Positions 53,224 to 61,563 of a DNA stretch of 64,000 bases are shown here, one piece after another (within the stretch, counting starts at the first letter, position 1; each line of letters begins with the position of its first letter). This DNA is from JAJNBK01 sp035642715 (GTDB lineage Archaea > Thermoproteota > Nitrososphaeria > Nitrososphaerales > Nitrososphaeraceae), in contig DASQRW010000202.1 of NCBI GenBank assembly GCA_035642715.1, positions 1-64,000 of the forward strand, written 5' to 3'. The notes under the pieces were generated by a model, which searched no databases, was not told the origin of the DNA, and worked only from the letters and a program-made list of their open reading frames with translations. Both the position numbers and the translations under genes were made by a program.

Positions 53224-54561
53224 TCAAACTCTTTCTTCTATTTTCTGCAATAATTTGAATTGGGTATCTAGCAGTATTCCTAGATCGTTTCTGTCAATCG
53301 CTAAAGGTGGAATGACAATCATTATATTTCCCAAAGCTCTCAAGAAGACACCCATCTTTAATGACTCATTCATGACAAAATAGTTAACATTAGTCTTATC
53401 CTTGAGGATTTGAATAGGCTTACCATTTTTTGCTAACTCAATACCGGCTAGGAGCCCCTTATACCGAATATCAGCAACTATAGAGAATTTTTCGAATTCA
53501 CGTAGGCGTTTTTTTAGATATTTGCCATTTGCCTTAATATGCTGAATTAGATTGCATTTTTTATATAGAATGATATTCTCTAGTGCAGCAGCGCAGCCAA
53601 CAGGATGTCCAGTAAAAGTATGTCCATGAAATAGTTGTTTATTTTGAAAATATTCTCCAAGAAACTGATCGAAGATTCTTTCAGATGTTAAAGTGACAGC
53701 AAGAGGAAAATAACCTGCAGTCAGCGCTTTCCCAAAACATGCAATATCGGGAATCGATCTTTGTGAAATATATTCTGCCATATTTCCTAATCTTCCGAAA
53801 CCGGTCGCAATTTCATCTAGAATTAATAGAACATCGTATTTTTTACAAAGTTCAGAAATCTTTTTTTGATAACCGTCAGGATAAATAATTACTCCTCCTG
53901 CTATCTGGGCACCGCTTTCCATCACAAGAGCGGAACATTTCGAAGCATGTAGTTTGAGAAGATTTTCTGTCTTTTCAAGACAATCTTGTTCAAAGTCTGA
54001 ACGATTATTATACTGACTTTCATAGAAAAAAGGACTAGGAACTGTATATGACTTAAATAAAAGAGGTTTATATGGGGCAAAGAATTTTGCGATATATCCT
54101 ACTGACATAGTTCCAACCGTATCGCCATGATATGCATGCTCTAATGAAATGAAATTTTTTTTTTCATACTTTCCTTTGTTACTCCAGTATTGTAGTGCCA
54201 TTTTCATAGCGACCTCAATAGCGGTGGAACCATTGTCAGAATAGAATACTTTATCCATTCCTTTTGCCATTTTCAGGATTTTTTTTGCCAGTTCAATGGA
54301 AGGAGCATTAGCCAATCCAAATAGAGTAGAGTGTTGAAGATTTTGGAGCTGTCGTGTCATTTTGTCCACTAATTCATTTTTACCGTGGCCCCATACATTA
54401 CACCACATACTTGCTATTCCATCCAGATACTTCTTGCCGCTCTCATCGATAAGGTGAAAGCCTTTTCCACGGACGATTACTTTGTTATTGCAGTTCCTCC
54501 AATCCTTCATCTGCGTATAAGGGTGCCAGACAAATTTCTTATCAGCGTCATCTAATTTCAA
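53224..54561 (-). CDS. bioA: Adenosylmethionine-8-amino-7-oxononanoate aminotransferase
   Basis: It converts KAPA to DAPA in biotin synthesis using SAM as amino donor. 445 residues of the class-III aminotransferase family: W-H-P-Y-T-Q-M (substrate site), G-S-T-A-I-E-V-A, L-D-E-I-A-T-G-F-G-R and the PLP lysine Lys278 (F-G-K-A-L-T-A-G). The start is TTG at 54561. It diverges from bioD over 35 bp. Confidence 0.96.
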   Translation of the reverse strand: MKLDDADKKFVWHPYTQMKDWRNCNNKVIVRGKGFHLIDESGKKYLDGIASMWCNVWGHGKNELVDKMTRQLQNLQHSTLFGLANAPSIELAKKILKMAKGMDKVFYSDNGSTAIEVAMKMALQYWSNKGKYEKKNFISLEHAYHGDTVGTMSVGYIAKFFAPYKPLLFKSYTVPSPFFYESQYNNRSDFEQDCLEKTENLLKLHASKCSALVMESGAQIAGGVIIYPDGYQKKISELCKKYDVLLILDEIATGFGRLGNMAEYISQRSIPDIACFGKALTAGYFPLAVTLTSERIFDQFLGEYFQNKQLFHGHTFTGHPVGCAAALENIILYKKCNLIQHIKANGKYLKKRLREFEKFSIVADIRYKGLLAGIELAKNGKPIQILKDKTNVNYFVMNESLKMGVFLRALGNIMIVIPPLAIDRNDLGILLDTQFKLLQKIEERV

Positions 54562-54596
54562 TTAAATGCTATAATGGTCAATCTAGTATTATTTGT
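54562..54596. promoter_or_regulatory. Interleaved divergent promoters of bioA and bioD
   Basis: Only 35 bp separate the two start codons. TATAAT at 54570-54575 is 27 bp before the bioD ATG, and TATTATTT at 54587-54594 (AAATAATA on the minus strand) is 26-33 bp before the bioA TTG. Both genes therefore look leaderless and their promoters overlap. The 22-bp palindrome of bioB is not present here. Confidence 0.55.
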
Positions 54597-55295
54597 ATGG
54601 CTGGTATATTTATAACGGGAACAGATACAAATGTAGGAAAAACAATGATTGCAGCAGCATTGGCATGGCTAATGCGAAGGAAGGGAATAGATGTCGGTGT
54701 GATGAAACCCTTTGCCACTGCTCAAAAAATCTTTTCAAAAAGATATAAATCAACTGACGCTGCAATTTTGGCTAAGGCAGCTCAAGTACATGACTCAGAT
54801 CAAGAAATAAATCCTTTTTTTTATATGATGCCAGCAGCACCCCTAGTTGCTGCTCGAATATTAAATCAAAGTACGCCGAGTATAGCAGATTCTGTAAAGG
54901 CATTCCATAAACTTGCCTCAAAGCACGACTTCATGATTGTCGAAGGAGTAGGAGGAATTATGGTGCCATTGACAAGCAAAGCATATGTTGCTGACCTCGC
55001 AAGAGATTTGAAGTTGCCAACTATCATTGTTGCTAGATCTAGGCTAGGTACCCTTAATCATATACTTCTTACGATAAAAATTTGCAGAGATTATGACTTG
55101 AGCATACAGGGCATTATTATCAATGGAATGCCACAGAGGCCTGGAGTCGTAGAGAAGAACTTGGCACCAGTGATTCAGGAACTGAGCAGTGTACGTGTTT
55201 TGTGTGTAATTCCTAGACTAAAGAATTTAACATATAAAACTATAGGATCATCGATTAAAAAAAGTGTAAATATAGATATAATATCAGGAAGGTAA
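54597..55295 (+). CDS. bioD: Dethiobiotin synthetase
   Basis: It closes the ureido ring of dethiobiotin from DAPA, CO2 and ATP. 232 residues with the P-loop G-T-D-T-N-V-G-K-T (8-16), the V-E-G-V-G-G-I-M-V-P-L switch region and T-D-A-A in the substrate loop. The start is ATG at 54597. Its 3' end overlaps the convergent gene at 55284 by 12 bases. Confidence 0.96.
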   Translation: MAGIFITGTDTNVGKTMIAAALAWLMRRKGIDVGVMKPFATAQKIFSKRYKSTDAAILAKAAQVHDSDQEINPFFYMMPAAPLVAARILNQSTPSIADSVKAFHKLASKHDFMIVEGVGGIMVPLTSKAYVADLARDLKLPTIIVARSRLGTLNHILLTIKICRDYDLSIQGIIINGMPQRPGVVEKNLAPVIQELSSVRVLCVIPRLKNLTYKTIGSSIKKSVNIDIISGR

Positions 55296-55829
55296 AAAGG
55301 TAAAACTCCTATCTCCGGCATCTTTTAAAAAGAAGTATATATCTAACAGGATGTCTGAAAAATTATACAATTTCGTCGCTCCTTGATATAAAGTGTAATT
55401 TCTGTATTTTTGTTGAAATGGGCTGGCAGAGATAATCCAGATATTGTTCTTATAGGGTTGCAGAGCATCTACTTGTTTGATTCTGTCCAATTCATTTTTA
55501 TTTTTTATCACCTGAATAATAAGTGATCTATTAGGATACTTTTTTAAATTTCGTAGATTAGGTATAACAAGGTCAAGTATGGTAAAATTATTAATCTTTA
55601 TTTTCCTTTGAGAAGGCAGCGTGCAAATAGTAAGAAAGAAGTGCAGTAATGACTCACATAATAGGCCTAACGTTTCGTCGTCAGGGAATGTATGTAGTTT
55701 GGATACAGATTTTTTGATTATCATGTCTAGGTACATTTTGGATAATCCAATGTTTGAGGTGAGATCGATTTGAATTTTCTCTTTTCCTATTTCTTCTATT
55801 ACTGAGTAAAGAAGAGAATTTACCTCCAC
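55284..55829 (-). CDS. Hypothetical protein
   Basis: 181 residues, not recognised. The middle holds T-I-L-D-L-V-I-P followed by S-L-I-I-Q-V-I-K, loosely like the Asp...(Glu/Gln)-x-Lys core of PD-(D/E)XK nuclease folds, but this is weak. A helical N-terminus and a C-terminal aromatic stretch (Y-F-F-L-K-D-A-G) are seen. The start is GTG at 55829. It overlaps the bioD end. Confidence 0.5.
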   Translation of the reverse strand: MEVNSLLYSVIEEIGKEKIQIDLTSNIGLSKMYLDMIIKKSVSKLHTFPDDETLGLLCESLLHFFLTICTLPSQRKIKINNFTILDLVIPNLRNLKKYPNRSLIIQVIKNKNELDRIKQVDALQPYKNNIWIISASPFQQKYRNYTLYQGATKLYNFSDILLDIYFFLKDAGDRSFTFLPS

Positions 55830-56522
55830 ATAAGACTCTTATAATGTAGGTTTATTAAATCTGAGTACAACTAATATAGAAAAGGTAAAGAAAGATTGCT
55901 GTGGGTTTACTATTTTATTATTGTGGTAATGATATATGTCGTAATGATCAGATTGTCACGCCATACGACAATTCTTGTTGGAGACGATACATATGATGAT
56001 ATGACACCTACTGCAGAATCTACTGTTATAATGGGCGCAATTCACTAACGCCTACATATACGATTATTATTCCTGATAAAAAGTTTCAGATGTTGAGGAG
56101 ATCTAGTCATAGATCATAGTCTGGCAATCTTGTCTATATTTGCCATACATCTAAGGAACATCTTACTCTAACCATAGAATATCTCAAACAATAAATTGCA
56201 TAATGAAAAATGTAAATAGATATATCGTCTGCTGAAAATGCTTTTGAATCAACTGCCTTCTATTGCCCGGCATAGAAGAAACTATTTCCATTATAGAAAT
56301 ATGAGGTTAGTGAGAATATGCAACGTCAGATCCTTTGGACGCATTGTGGTTTTCCTTTAGGTCTTTGAATGCTTAATGGTTTACTAATAATATACCAATT
56401 ACGCATTACTACAAGATAAATAAATGCTCTATTTATTGCTATGGAATACAATGCTTTTCTAATATTTATGACAATTATAAAAAATAGGATACTTTTTATA
56501 GAAATCAAGTGATTGGGGAGTA
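55830..56522. other. Intergenic region
   Basis: 693 bases with no solid gene. A 34-codon frame at 55944-56048 (S-R-H-T-T-I-L-V-G-D-D-T-Y-D-D) recalls the N-terminus of ribbon-helix-helix antitoxins but ends early; it may be a remnant. The promoter of the nucleotidyltransferase at 56523 must lie near its end, where GGGGAG (56515-56520) precedes the ATG. Confidence 0.35.
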
Positions 56523-57212
56523 ATGAAGGCTGTTATTTTGGCTGGTGGTTTTGGGAAACGTCTTAAACCTTTAACAGATGAAAGACCAAAGCCAATGATT
56601 GAAGTTTTAAATATACCTATCATAGAATGGCAAATAAAATGGTTCAAGAAATATGGGATCGATGAAATTATAATATGCGTCGGACATCTCAAAGAACCCA
56701 TCATCAACTATATCGGCAGCGGTAGGAGGTTTGGAGTTAAGGTTGGTTATGCTGTAGAGGAGAAGCCGTTAGGGACAGGCGGAGCATTAAAAAATTCAGA
56801 AAGTCTTTTGGCTTCTTATACGGAGAAAGGATTTTTTTTAATAAATGGCGATATACTAACAAATTTAGATCCAACAAGATTAAATAATAACGGACAATCC
56901 GCTGCATTGGCACTAGTTCCTTTAAGAAGCCCCTTTGGAATAGTAGAGTTAGACAAGAATTCATATGTTTTGAGATTTGTAGAGAAGCCGCAGATCAAAG
57001 ACAGGTGGATTAATGCAGGTGTGTATTATTTCACAACGGATGTATTCAAATATTTACCCGAAAATGGAAACATTGAAGTCACAGCACTACCTGTTATGGC
57101 AAAAGAAAACAAATTAAAAGCAGTAACATACGAGAACTCCTTTTGGCGTTCGATCGACTCGCATAAAGATATCGAGGAGGCAGGAAAAGAGATACAGGTC
57201 GTTGATATGTAA
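56523..57212 (+). CDS. Sugar-phosphate nucleotidyltransferase
   Basis: 229 residues, paralogous to the product of 36507-37217. Motifs are K-A-V-I-L-A-G-G-F-G-K-R-L, P-K-P-M-I-E-V, N-G-D-I and V-E-K-P. As with its paralogue, mannose-1-phosphate guanylyltransferase and glucose-1-phosphate thymidylyl/uridylyltransferase are possible. The start is ATG at 56523, with a purine-rich GGGGAG close by. The next gene begins one base after its stop, so it seems to lead the oxidoreductase-thiolase unit although the functions differ. Confidence 0.88.
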   Translation: MKAVILAGGFGKRLKPLTDERPKPMIEVLNIPIIEWQIKWFKKYGIDEIIICVGHLKEPIINYIGSGRRFGVKVGYAVEEKPLGTGGALKNSESLLASYTEKGFFLINGDILTNLDPTRLNNNGQSAALALVPLRSPFGIVELDKNSYVLRFVEKPQIKDRWINAGVYYFTTDVFKYLPENGNIEVTALPVMAKENKLKAVTYENSFWRSIDSHKDIEEAGKEIQVVDM

Positions 57213-57213
57213 T

Positions 57214-58200
57214 ATGGTAGGTTATAGGATAGCCTATAACCTCGGTACTTTGCTTTCTATGGACGATGTTCTTTTATGCTCTACATTAGCTGACAAGAAA
57301 TACAATGTAGATTCAATTTGGGTTCCCGAATCATGGGGACGAGAAGCTTTTACCTCATTAGGCGCGTTATCTCAGAAAACAAAACGGGTAAAATTGGGGA
57401 CTTCGATCATTAGCATATACGCTAGAACACCTGCAACAGTAGCTATGGCTGCTACTACACTAGATTTTCTTTCAAACAACAGAACAATCATAGGTCTTGG
57501 GGCAAGTACATCTGCCATAGTCGAAAATTGGCATGGGTTGAAATTCGAACAACCTCTTGCAAGAATGCGAGAATACTTAGAATGCTTAAAGCTGATGGTA
57601 AAAGTAGATGAAGTAAATTACAAAGGCAAGTTTTTCAATATAAAGAATTTCAAGTTACTTTACAAACCACCAAGACAGAAGATACCGATCTTCATAGCAG
57701 CAATTAATAAAAACATGATATCCTTGGCAACAGAATTAGCAGATGGCATTTTACTTTATCTTCGACCGCTAGATGAATTAAAAGAAACGGTTTCAATTAT
57801 AAAATCAAATACAAATCGACATAATAAAGAATTTGAAATTGCATGCGTATTTATAGGTGCCATTTCAAACACCCAACCACAAAAGGCACGGGAACGAGCT
57901 GCAAAAACACTTGCATTTTATGTATCCGTAGGAAATTATTATAACAAATTCTTGTCACAAAATGGATTTCGTGATCAGGTAAATCATATTACTACTAAGT
58001 ATAGAGCAGAGGGATTAGATGCAGCAGCGAAAAACGTTTCTGATAAAATGTTAGATTCGTTAACTATCTCAGGGACGTGTGAAGATTGTATTAAGTCATT
58101 AGAGCGGTTTATATCATGTGGGATAACTCTGCCGATTATTCAGATCAATCCCGTCGGTGATGCAGAAAGTTCAATTAGGACAATGCTCTCAACATTCTGA
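57214..58200 (+). CDS. F420-dependent luciferase-like (LLM) oxidoreductase
   Basis: 328 residues from the ATG at 57214; the frame is open to a TTG at 57202 overlapping the previous gene. The TIM-barrel family features are I-W-V-P-E-S-W-G-R-E, V-K-L-G-T-S-I-I, R-T-P-A-T-V-A-M-A-A and the flavin-type G-L-G-A-S-T. It resembles methylenetetrahydromethanopterin reductase and other F420 enzymes. The substrate is unknown; its neighbours suggest a reaction near acyl-CoA metabolism. Its stop lies one base before the thiolase start. Confidence 0.85.
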   Translation: MVGYRIAYNLGTLLSMDDVLLCSTLADKKYNVDSIWVPESWGREAFTSLGALSQKTKRVKLGTSIISIYARTPATVAMAATTLDFLSNNRTIIGLGASTSAIVENWHGLKFEQPLARMREYLECLKLMVKVDEVNYKGKFFNIKNFKLLYKPPRQKIPIFIAAINKNMISLATELADGILLYLRPLDELKETVSIIKSNTNRHNKEFEIACVFIGAISNTQPQKARERAAKTLAFYVSVGNYYNKFLSQNGFRDQVNHITTKYRAEGLDAAAKNVSDKMLDSLTISGTCEDCIKSLERFISCGITLPIIQINPVGDAESSIRTMLSTF

Positions 58201-58201
58201 C

Positions 58202-59302
58202 GTGCGTAAGGTAGCCATAATCTCTTCTCAAAGCAGTAAATTTACAAAAGATTCAAACTTAACATTATTCGAATTAGCATGTCAGCCGTGTATTGATATT
58301 TTGAAAGACAGTGTTATCTATAAACATGACATAGATGCAGTAATTCTTTCAAGCTGCTGTACTGATCAATATAGTTCAAGTATACTATGTGAGTATCTTG
58401 GTATCAAGCCAAAAATTTCATACCGTATGGATAACCTTTGCAATTCTGGAACAAACGCAGTGGTTTCAGCTTTTTGTTCTATATCATCAGGCCTCTGTGA
58501 TTCTGTTTTAGTTATCGGAGCAGAAAAAGCCAATAGTCCCGGCAACAGACTAACATGGGATATATCTCGTGGAGCATTCACATTTCCAGTACAGTGGGCT
58601 GCTCTGTTTGCGAAAGCCCATATGCGTCGTTATGGAACCACTGAAGAGCAGCTAGCAATGGTATCTGTAAAAAATCATATCAACGCTGAAAAAAATCCGA
58701 ATGCATTATTTAACAAAGCTGTGACCTTGGAAGATGTTATGCGCTCTAGAAGTATAGTAACCCCCCTGAAGCTATTGGATTGCTCACTTTCATGTGAGGG
58801 ATCTTCAGCAATATTGCTATTAGCAGAAGATAAAGCCAAGCAATTAATAGAAACTCCTGTTTGGATAAAAGGAATAGGACAGCAAACAAATTCTGCAAGT
58901 TTTAGTAAAATAACTGAGGATCTATCTGGAATAGGAACTGCGAAAATCGCAGCTAGAGAAGCATATGATATGGCCGAAGTTACTCCAAGTCAAGTTGATG
59001 TTGCAGAATTACATGATGCTTTTACAATTCTAGAAATATTAGGATACGAAGACCTAGGTTTTGTTCCTAAGGGAGAAGGCGGAAAATTTGTTAACCAACA
59101 AGAAATTGCAATTAATCCTCGTGGAGGAATACTTGGCTGTGGTCATCCAGTTGGTGCAACCGGTGTAGCCCAAACTGCTGAAATAGCCGCACAACTTTCA
59201 GGAAGAGCAGATAAAAGACAAGTCCATGGATGTGATATAGGTTTAGTTCATAACCTAGCCGCGGCCGGAACATCTTCAACTGTCATCGTATTAAGTGTCT
59301 GA
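58202..59302 (+). CDS. Thiolase (acetyl-CoA C-acetyltransferase, SCP-x type)
   Basis: 366 residues from the GTG at 58202; a longer frame from 58157 would overlap the previous gene. The nucleophile is Cys80 (M-D-N-L-C-N-S-G), with H-D-A-F-T and the closing G-I-L-G-C-G-H-P-V-G-A-T-G. The family condenses or cleaves acyl-CoAs; archaeal members form complexes with DUF35 proteins, and one follows directly. In this lineage it may be the acetoacetyl-CoA thiolase of the HP/HB cycle or of isoprenoid synthesis. Confidence 0.88.
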   Translation: MRKVAIISSQSSKFTKDSNLTLFELACQPCIDILKDSVIYKHDIDAVILSSCCTDQYSSSILCEYLGIKPKISYRMDNLCNSGTNAVVSAFCSISSGLCDSVLVIGAEKANSPGNRLTWDISRGAFTFPVQWAALFAKAHMRRYGTTEEQLAMVSVKNHINAEKNPNALFNKAVTLEDVMRSRSIVTPLKLLDCSLSCEGSSAILLLAEDKAKQLIETPVWIKGIGQQTNSASFSKITEDLSGIGTAKIAAREAYDMAEVTPSQVDVAELHDAFTILEILGYEDLGFVPKGEGGKFVNQQEIAINPRGGILGCGHPVGATGVAQTAEIAAQLSGRADKRQVHGCDIGLVHNLAAAGTSSTVIVLSV

Positions 59303-59307
59303 TCGAA

Positions 59308-59655
59308 TTGAAAGATTTCATAGATTATCTTGTCAACGGTGAATTTAGGATAGCTTTCTGCAATTCATGTAGCAAGAAAGTGTGGCCTCCTTCCTATTTT
59401 TGTTCTAATTGTTTTGCAAAAACAGAGTTAAAAAAGTTCGAAACAGTGGGAACCGTAATTGAATTTACAACATCGCATGTCAATAACAGTCGAGGTACAT
59501 TTGGTATTGTTGATTTAGATGGCATTAGAATTGTTGGGGCTATCTCTGGCGAACTATTATACGAAGGAATTGAGGTAAGAATGATGAGTTGCGGGATTAC
59601 TCAAGATGGTTCTGTATATTATGATTTTGAACCATCCTCTGATAAAAGAGAATGA
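59308..59655 (+). CDS. DUF35 OB-fold acyl-CoA-associated protein
   Basis: 115 residues with a zinc ribbon (Cys18-x2-Cys21, Cys32-x2-Cys35) followed by an OB fold (about 45-110, V-G-T-V-I-E-F-T-T). In archaea, DUF35 proteins bind thiolase and HMG-CoA synthase and channel acetoacetyl-CoA. No HMG-CoA synthase is nearby. The start is TTG at 59308, five bases after the thiolase stop, so the genes are surely one unit. Confidence 0.88.
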   Translation: MKDFIDYLVNGEFRIAFCNSCSKKVWPPSYFCSNCFAKTELKKFETVGTVIEFTTSHVNNSRGTFGIVDLDGIRIVGAISGELLYEGIEVRMMSCGITQDGSVYYDFEPSSDKRE

Positions 59656-59705
59656 GAGATAAATGGCTTCATTAATATACTTTAATAGTTGAGTTAGATA
59701 AGCGT

Positions 59706-60065
59706 ATGAGCTATGACAGATTTGTAGATGATCGGCTCCTCACTAGCAGGGATGCATTAAACAAAGTTCAGATAAAAATCAAACTTGTTGAAATAGACGA
59801 AAATGCAAGAGATCACTCACAGAGATATGGTCAAAGAGTACTAATTAAGAAGATTTTACTTTCAATAAAACATACAGATACAGAACAATTTGAAGAGAAG
59901 GAGCTAGATATAGAAAAACTAGAATCACGTATGAGAAAAGAAAGACTGTTTACATCTTCTAATAGATGGATTTTCCCAAGTGAAATAAAGAATGGTTATG
60001 TAGTTGCAAATAAACATCTTGACTTGCTTGCTGATGCAATTTCATTGGATGTAATTATATTCTAA
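59706..60065 (+). CDS. Hypothetical protein
   Basis: 119 residues, not recognised. Mixed helices and strands, Arg/Lys/Glu-rich, with I-K-I-K-L-V-E-I-D-E-N-A-R-D-H and R-W-I-F-P-S-E-I near the end. No cofactor motif. The start is ATG at 59706, 50 bp after the DUF35 gene; it may be the last gene of that unit. Confidence 0.55.
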   Translation: MSYDRFVDDRLLTSRDALNKVQIKIKLVEIDENARDHSQRYGQRVLIKKILLSIKHTDTEQFEEKELDIEKLESRMRKERLFTSSNRWIFPSEIKNGYVVANKHLDLLADAISLDVIIF

Positions 60066-60239
60066 CAATGTATTTTCCAGCATCATGAATTCACTTATCC
60101 TCACAACGAAGTTACTAGGTTCTTAATCCCATTTTGAGAATTGCTATCTTATCAAATTACAACACAGTCCATATTAATGGAATAAAATTTTTTGTTATTA
60201 TCGTTTTAGAGCGTAACGACTATATTATTTCATTAAGAG

Positions 60240-60345
60240 CGCCGCTGATCAGACTCGAACTGATGACCCACTGGTTAACAGCCAGATAAGCTCCGTAGTA
60301 GAATAACGCCTACGAATTTGCTCTACCATGCTGAGCTACAGCGGC
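60240..60345 (-). tRNA. tRNA-Asn (GTT) with a 32-nt intron
   Basis: Read on the minus strand, the acceptor GCCGCTG (from 60345) pairs with CAGCGGC ending at 60241, and base 60240 gives the discriminator G. The D stem is GCTC/GAGC, the anticodon loop CTGTTAA with anticodon GTT, and the T arm ATCAG-TTCGAGT-CTGAT. CCA is not encoded. The gene is 106 bp; without the intron at 60286-60317 it gives a 74-nt tRNA with a complete five-pair anticodon stem (ACTGG/CCAGT). It lies just downstream of the ribosomal-protein operon on the same strand. Confidence 0.93.
60286..60317 (-). other. tRNA-Asn intron, bulge-helix-bulge at position 27/28
   Basis: The precursor folds as a proper bulge-helix-bulge. The exon GAGC pairs with the intron GCTT (one G-U pair), the 5' bulge is AAA and the 3' bulge is ATC, and an inner stem TTCGTAG/CTACGGA caps the intron. 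Cutting each bulge after two bases removes 32 nt and leaves A27 joined to CTGG, which restores pairing with T43. The usual intron site is 37/38, so this is non-canonical. Confidence 0.85.
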
Positions 60346-60430
60346 GCAATATAGAGCAAAATCAAGCACAAAATAAATGTTTACTTCCGTTACCAAACCT
60401 TAAGTCATTTACGACCTATAATCTTGCTTA

Positions 60431-60988
60431 CTACTTAAATCCTTCTTCACGTCTATAGATATACAAACCATCAAGAAATACTCTCTGATCTTTGTTTTTT
60501 ACCTTAGTGGAGGACTCAAGATTTGCAGCTGTCTGCGAGACATCTTCTAAACTAGGCCCTTCGACTAAGACATCTTCTGCTAGGACTTTGACCTTTGTAT
60601 CTTCGCCAATAATTTTAGAAATTCTAGGCGATCTCTCTCCAAAAAAGTTTTCAACATGAATTTCTTTTCCCTTAACCTTGACTGATATCGGGAAATGAGC
60701 AAACACAATCTTCAACTTATATGTAAATCCTTCTTCTACTCCCTTGATCATATTATTGATGATACTTCTCGCAGTGTTTCTAATAGCAAGGTCTTTCTTT
60801 CTCTTGCCGTATGGTTTTATATATATTTTCTTGTCTTCTATTTCTATATATGCAGGTAGCTTCGTAAAATCCTTTCTAATTGTGCCATTTCTTCCTTTTA
60901 TTATTAAGATATCTTTATCCTTACTGGCATTAACACTTTCTGGTATTTCGATGTTACCATCAGTTCCTTCATTAGTAAACGAAGCCAA
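60431..60988 (-). CDS. rpl6: Ribosomal protein uL6
   Basis: 185 residues of archaeal L6, a large-subunit protein at the factor-binding region. N-I-E-I-P-E-S-V and D-K-D-I-L-I-I-K-G-R-N-G begin the first domain; G-E-R-S-P-R-I closes the second. The start is TTG at 60988, overlapping uS8 by 17 bases. It is the last gene of the leftward operon; the usual next genes (L32e, L19e, L18) are not here. Confidence 0.97.
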   Translation of the reverse strand: MASFTNEGTDGNIEIPESVNASKDKDILIIKGRNGTIRKDFTKLPAYIEIEDKKIYIKPYGKRKKDLAIRNTARSIINNMIKGVEEGFTYKLKIVFAHFPISVKVKGKEIHVENFFGERSPRISKIIGEDTKVKVLAEDVLVEGPSLEDVSQTAANLESSTKVKNKDQRVFLDGLYIYRREEGFK

Positions 60989-61364
60989 CTAGAACTCCTC
61001 CTATACCTTGGTTTTGCGCCTCCTGATGTGACATCATTCCTTTACTTGTTGACACAAGTAGAATGCCCATACTGTATGCTGGAAGATATTGTCTCTCCCA
61101 AACCAAATATGAATCATTTTTTACACTAAAACGCGGTGTTATTATTCCGCACTTGTTGATCTTGGCTAACAATTGAATTCTGAATTTACCAGCTCTGTCA
61201 TCATCGATTTGTTCAAATTCACCGATATAGCGATGTTTTTGCATTGTACGAAGTATTTCGCTCGCAAATCTTGACGCTGGCATTACAATACATTCCTTTT
61301 TTCTTCGAGTCTCGTTGTTATAGAGAGTCGTAAACAGATTTGACAAAACATTTAACGCTGGCAT
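60972..61364 (-). CDS. rps8: Ribosomal protein uS8
   Basis: 130 residues, normal archaeal length. It binds 16S rRNA helix 21. The N-terminal N-V-L-S-N-L-F-T-T-L-Y-N-N-E and the C-terminal hallmark S-T-S-K-G-M-M-S-H-Q-E-A are seen. The start is ATG at 61364, 19 bp after uS14. Confidence 0.98.
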   Translation of the reverse strand: MPALNVLSNLFTTLYNNETRRKKECIVMPASRFASEILRTMQKHRYIGEFEQIDDDRAGKFRIQLLAKINKCGIITPRFSVKNDSYLVWERQYLPAYSMGILLVSTSKGMMSHQEAQNQGIGGVLVGFVY

Positions 61365-61383
61365 TTTCTATAACATTACCTCA

Positions 61384-61563
61384 TTAATCATATTTATTAA
61401 AACCCAAACTCACAGCAACGTCTCTAAAGCACTGTCTACATAGCATTAGGTTATACTTTTGAATAAGGCCAGTGTAATTTCCACATCTTTTACACCAACG
61501 CGTTCCTTTACCATGAGCGAGCTGTTTTCTTCCCGTTTGTACATACTCTCGTGGTTTTGGCAT
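61384..61563 (-). CDS. rps14: Ribosomal protein uS14 (zinc-binding)
   Basis: A 59-residue protein starting at ATG 61563. The four cysteines Cys24-x2-Cys27 and Cys42-x2-Cys45 bind zinc, and R-E-Y-V-Q-T-G-R-K and C-R-Q-C-F-R-D-V-A match archaeal S14. Its start overlaps the uL5 stop by one base (TAATG). The gene is short and often missed. Confidence 0.96.
   Translation of the reverse strand: MPKPREYVQTGRKQLAHGKGTRWCKRCGNYTGLIQKYNLMLCRQCFRDVAVSLGFNKYD

Noticed and set aside
55944..56048. 34-codon frame resembling the start of a ribbon-helix-helix antitoxin
   Set aside because: Too short for the fold and no toxin gene nearby; at most a remnant.
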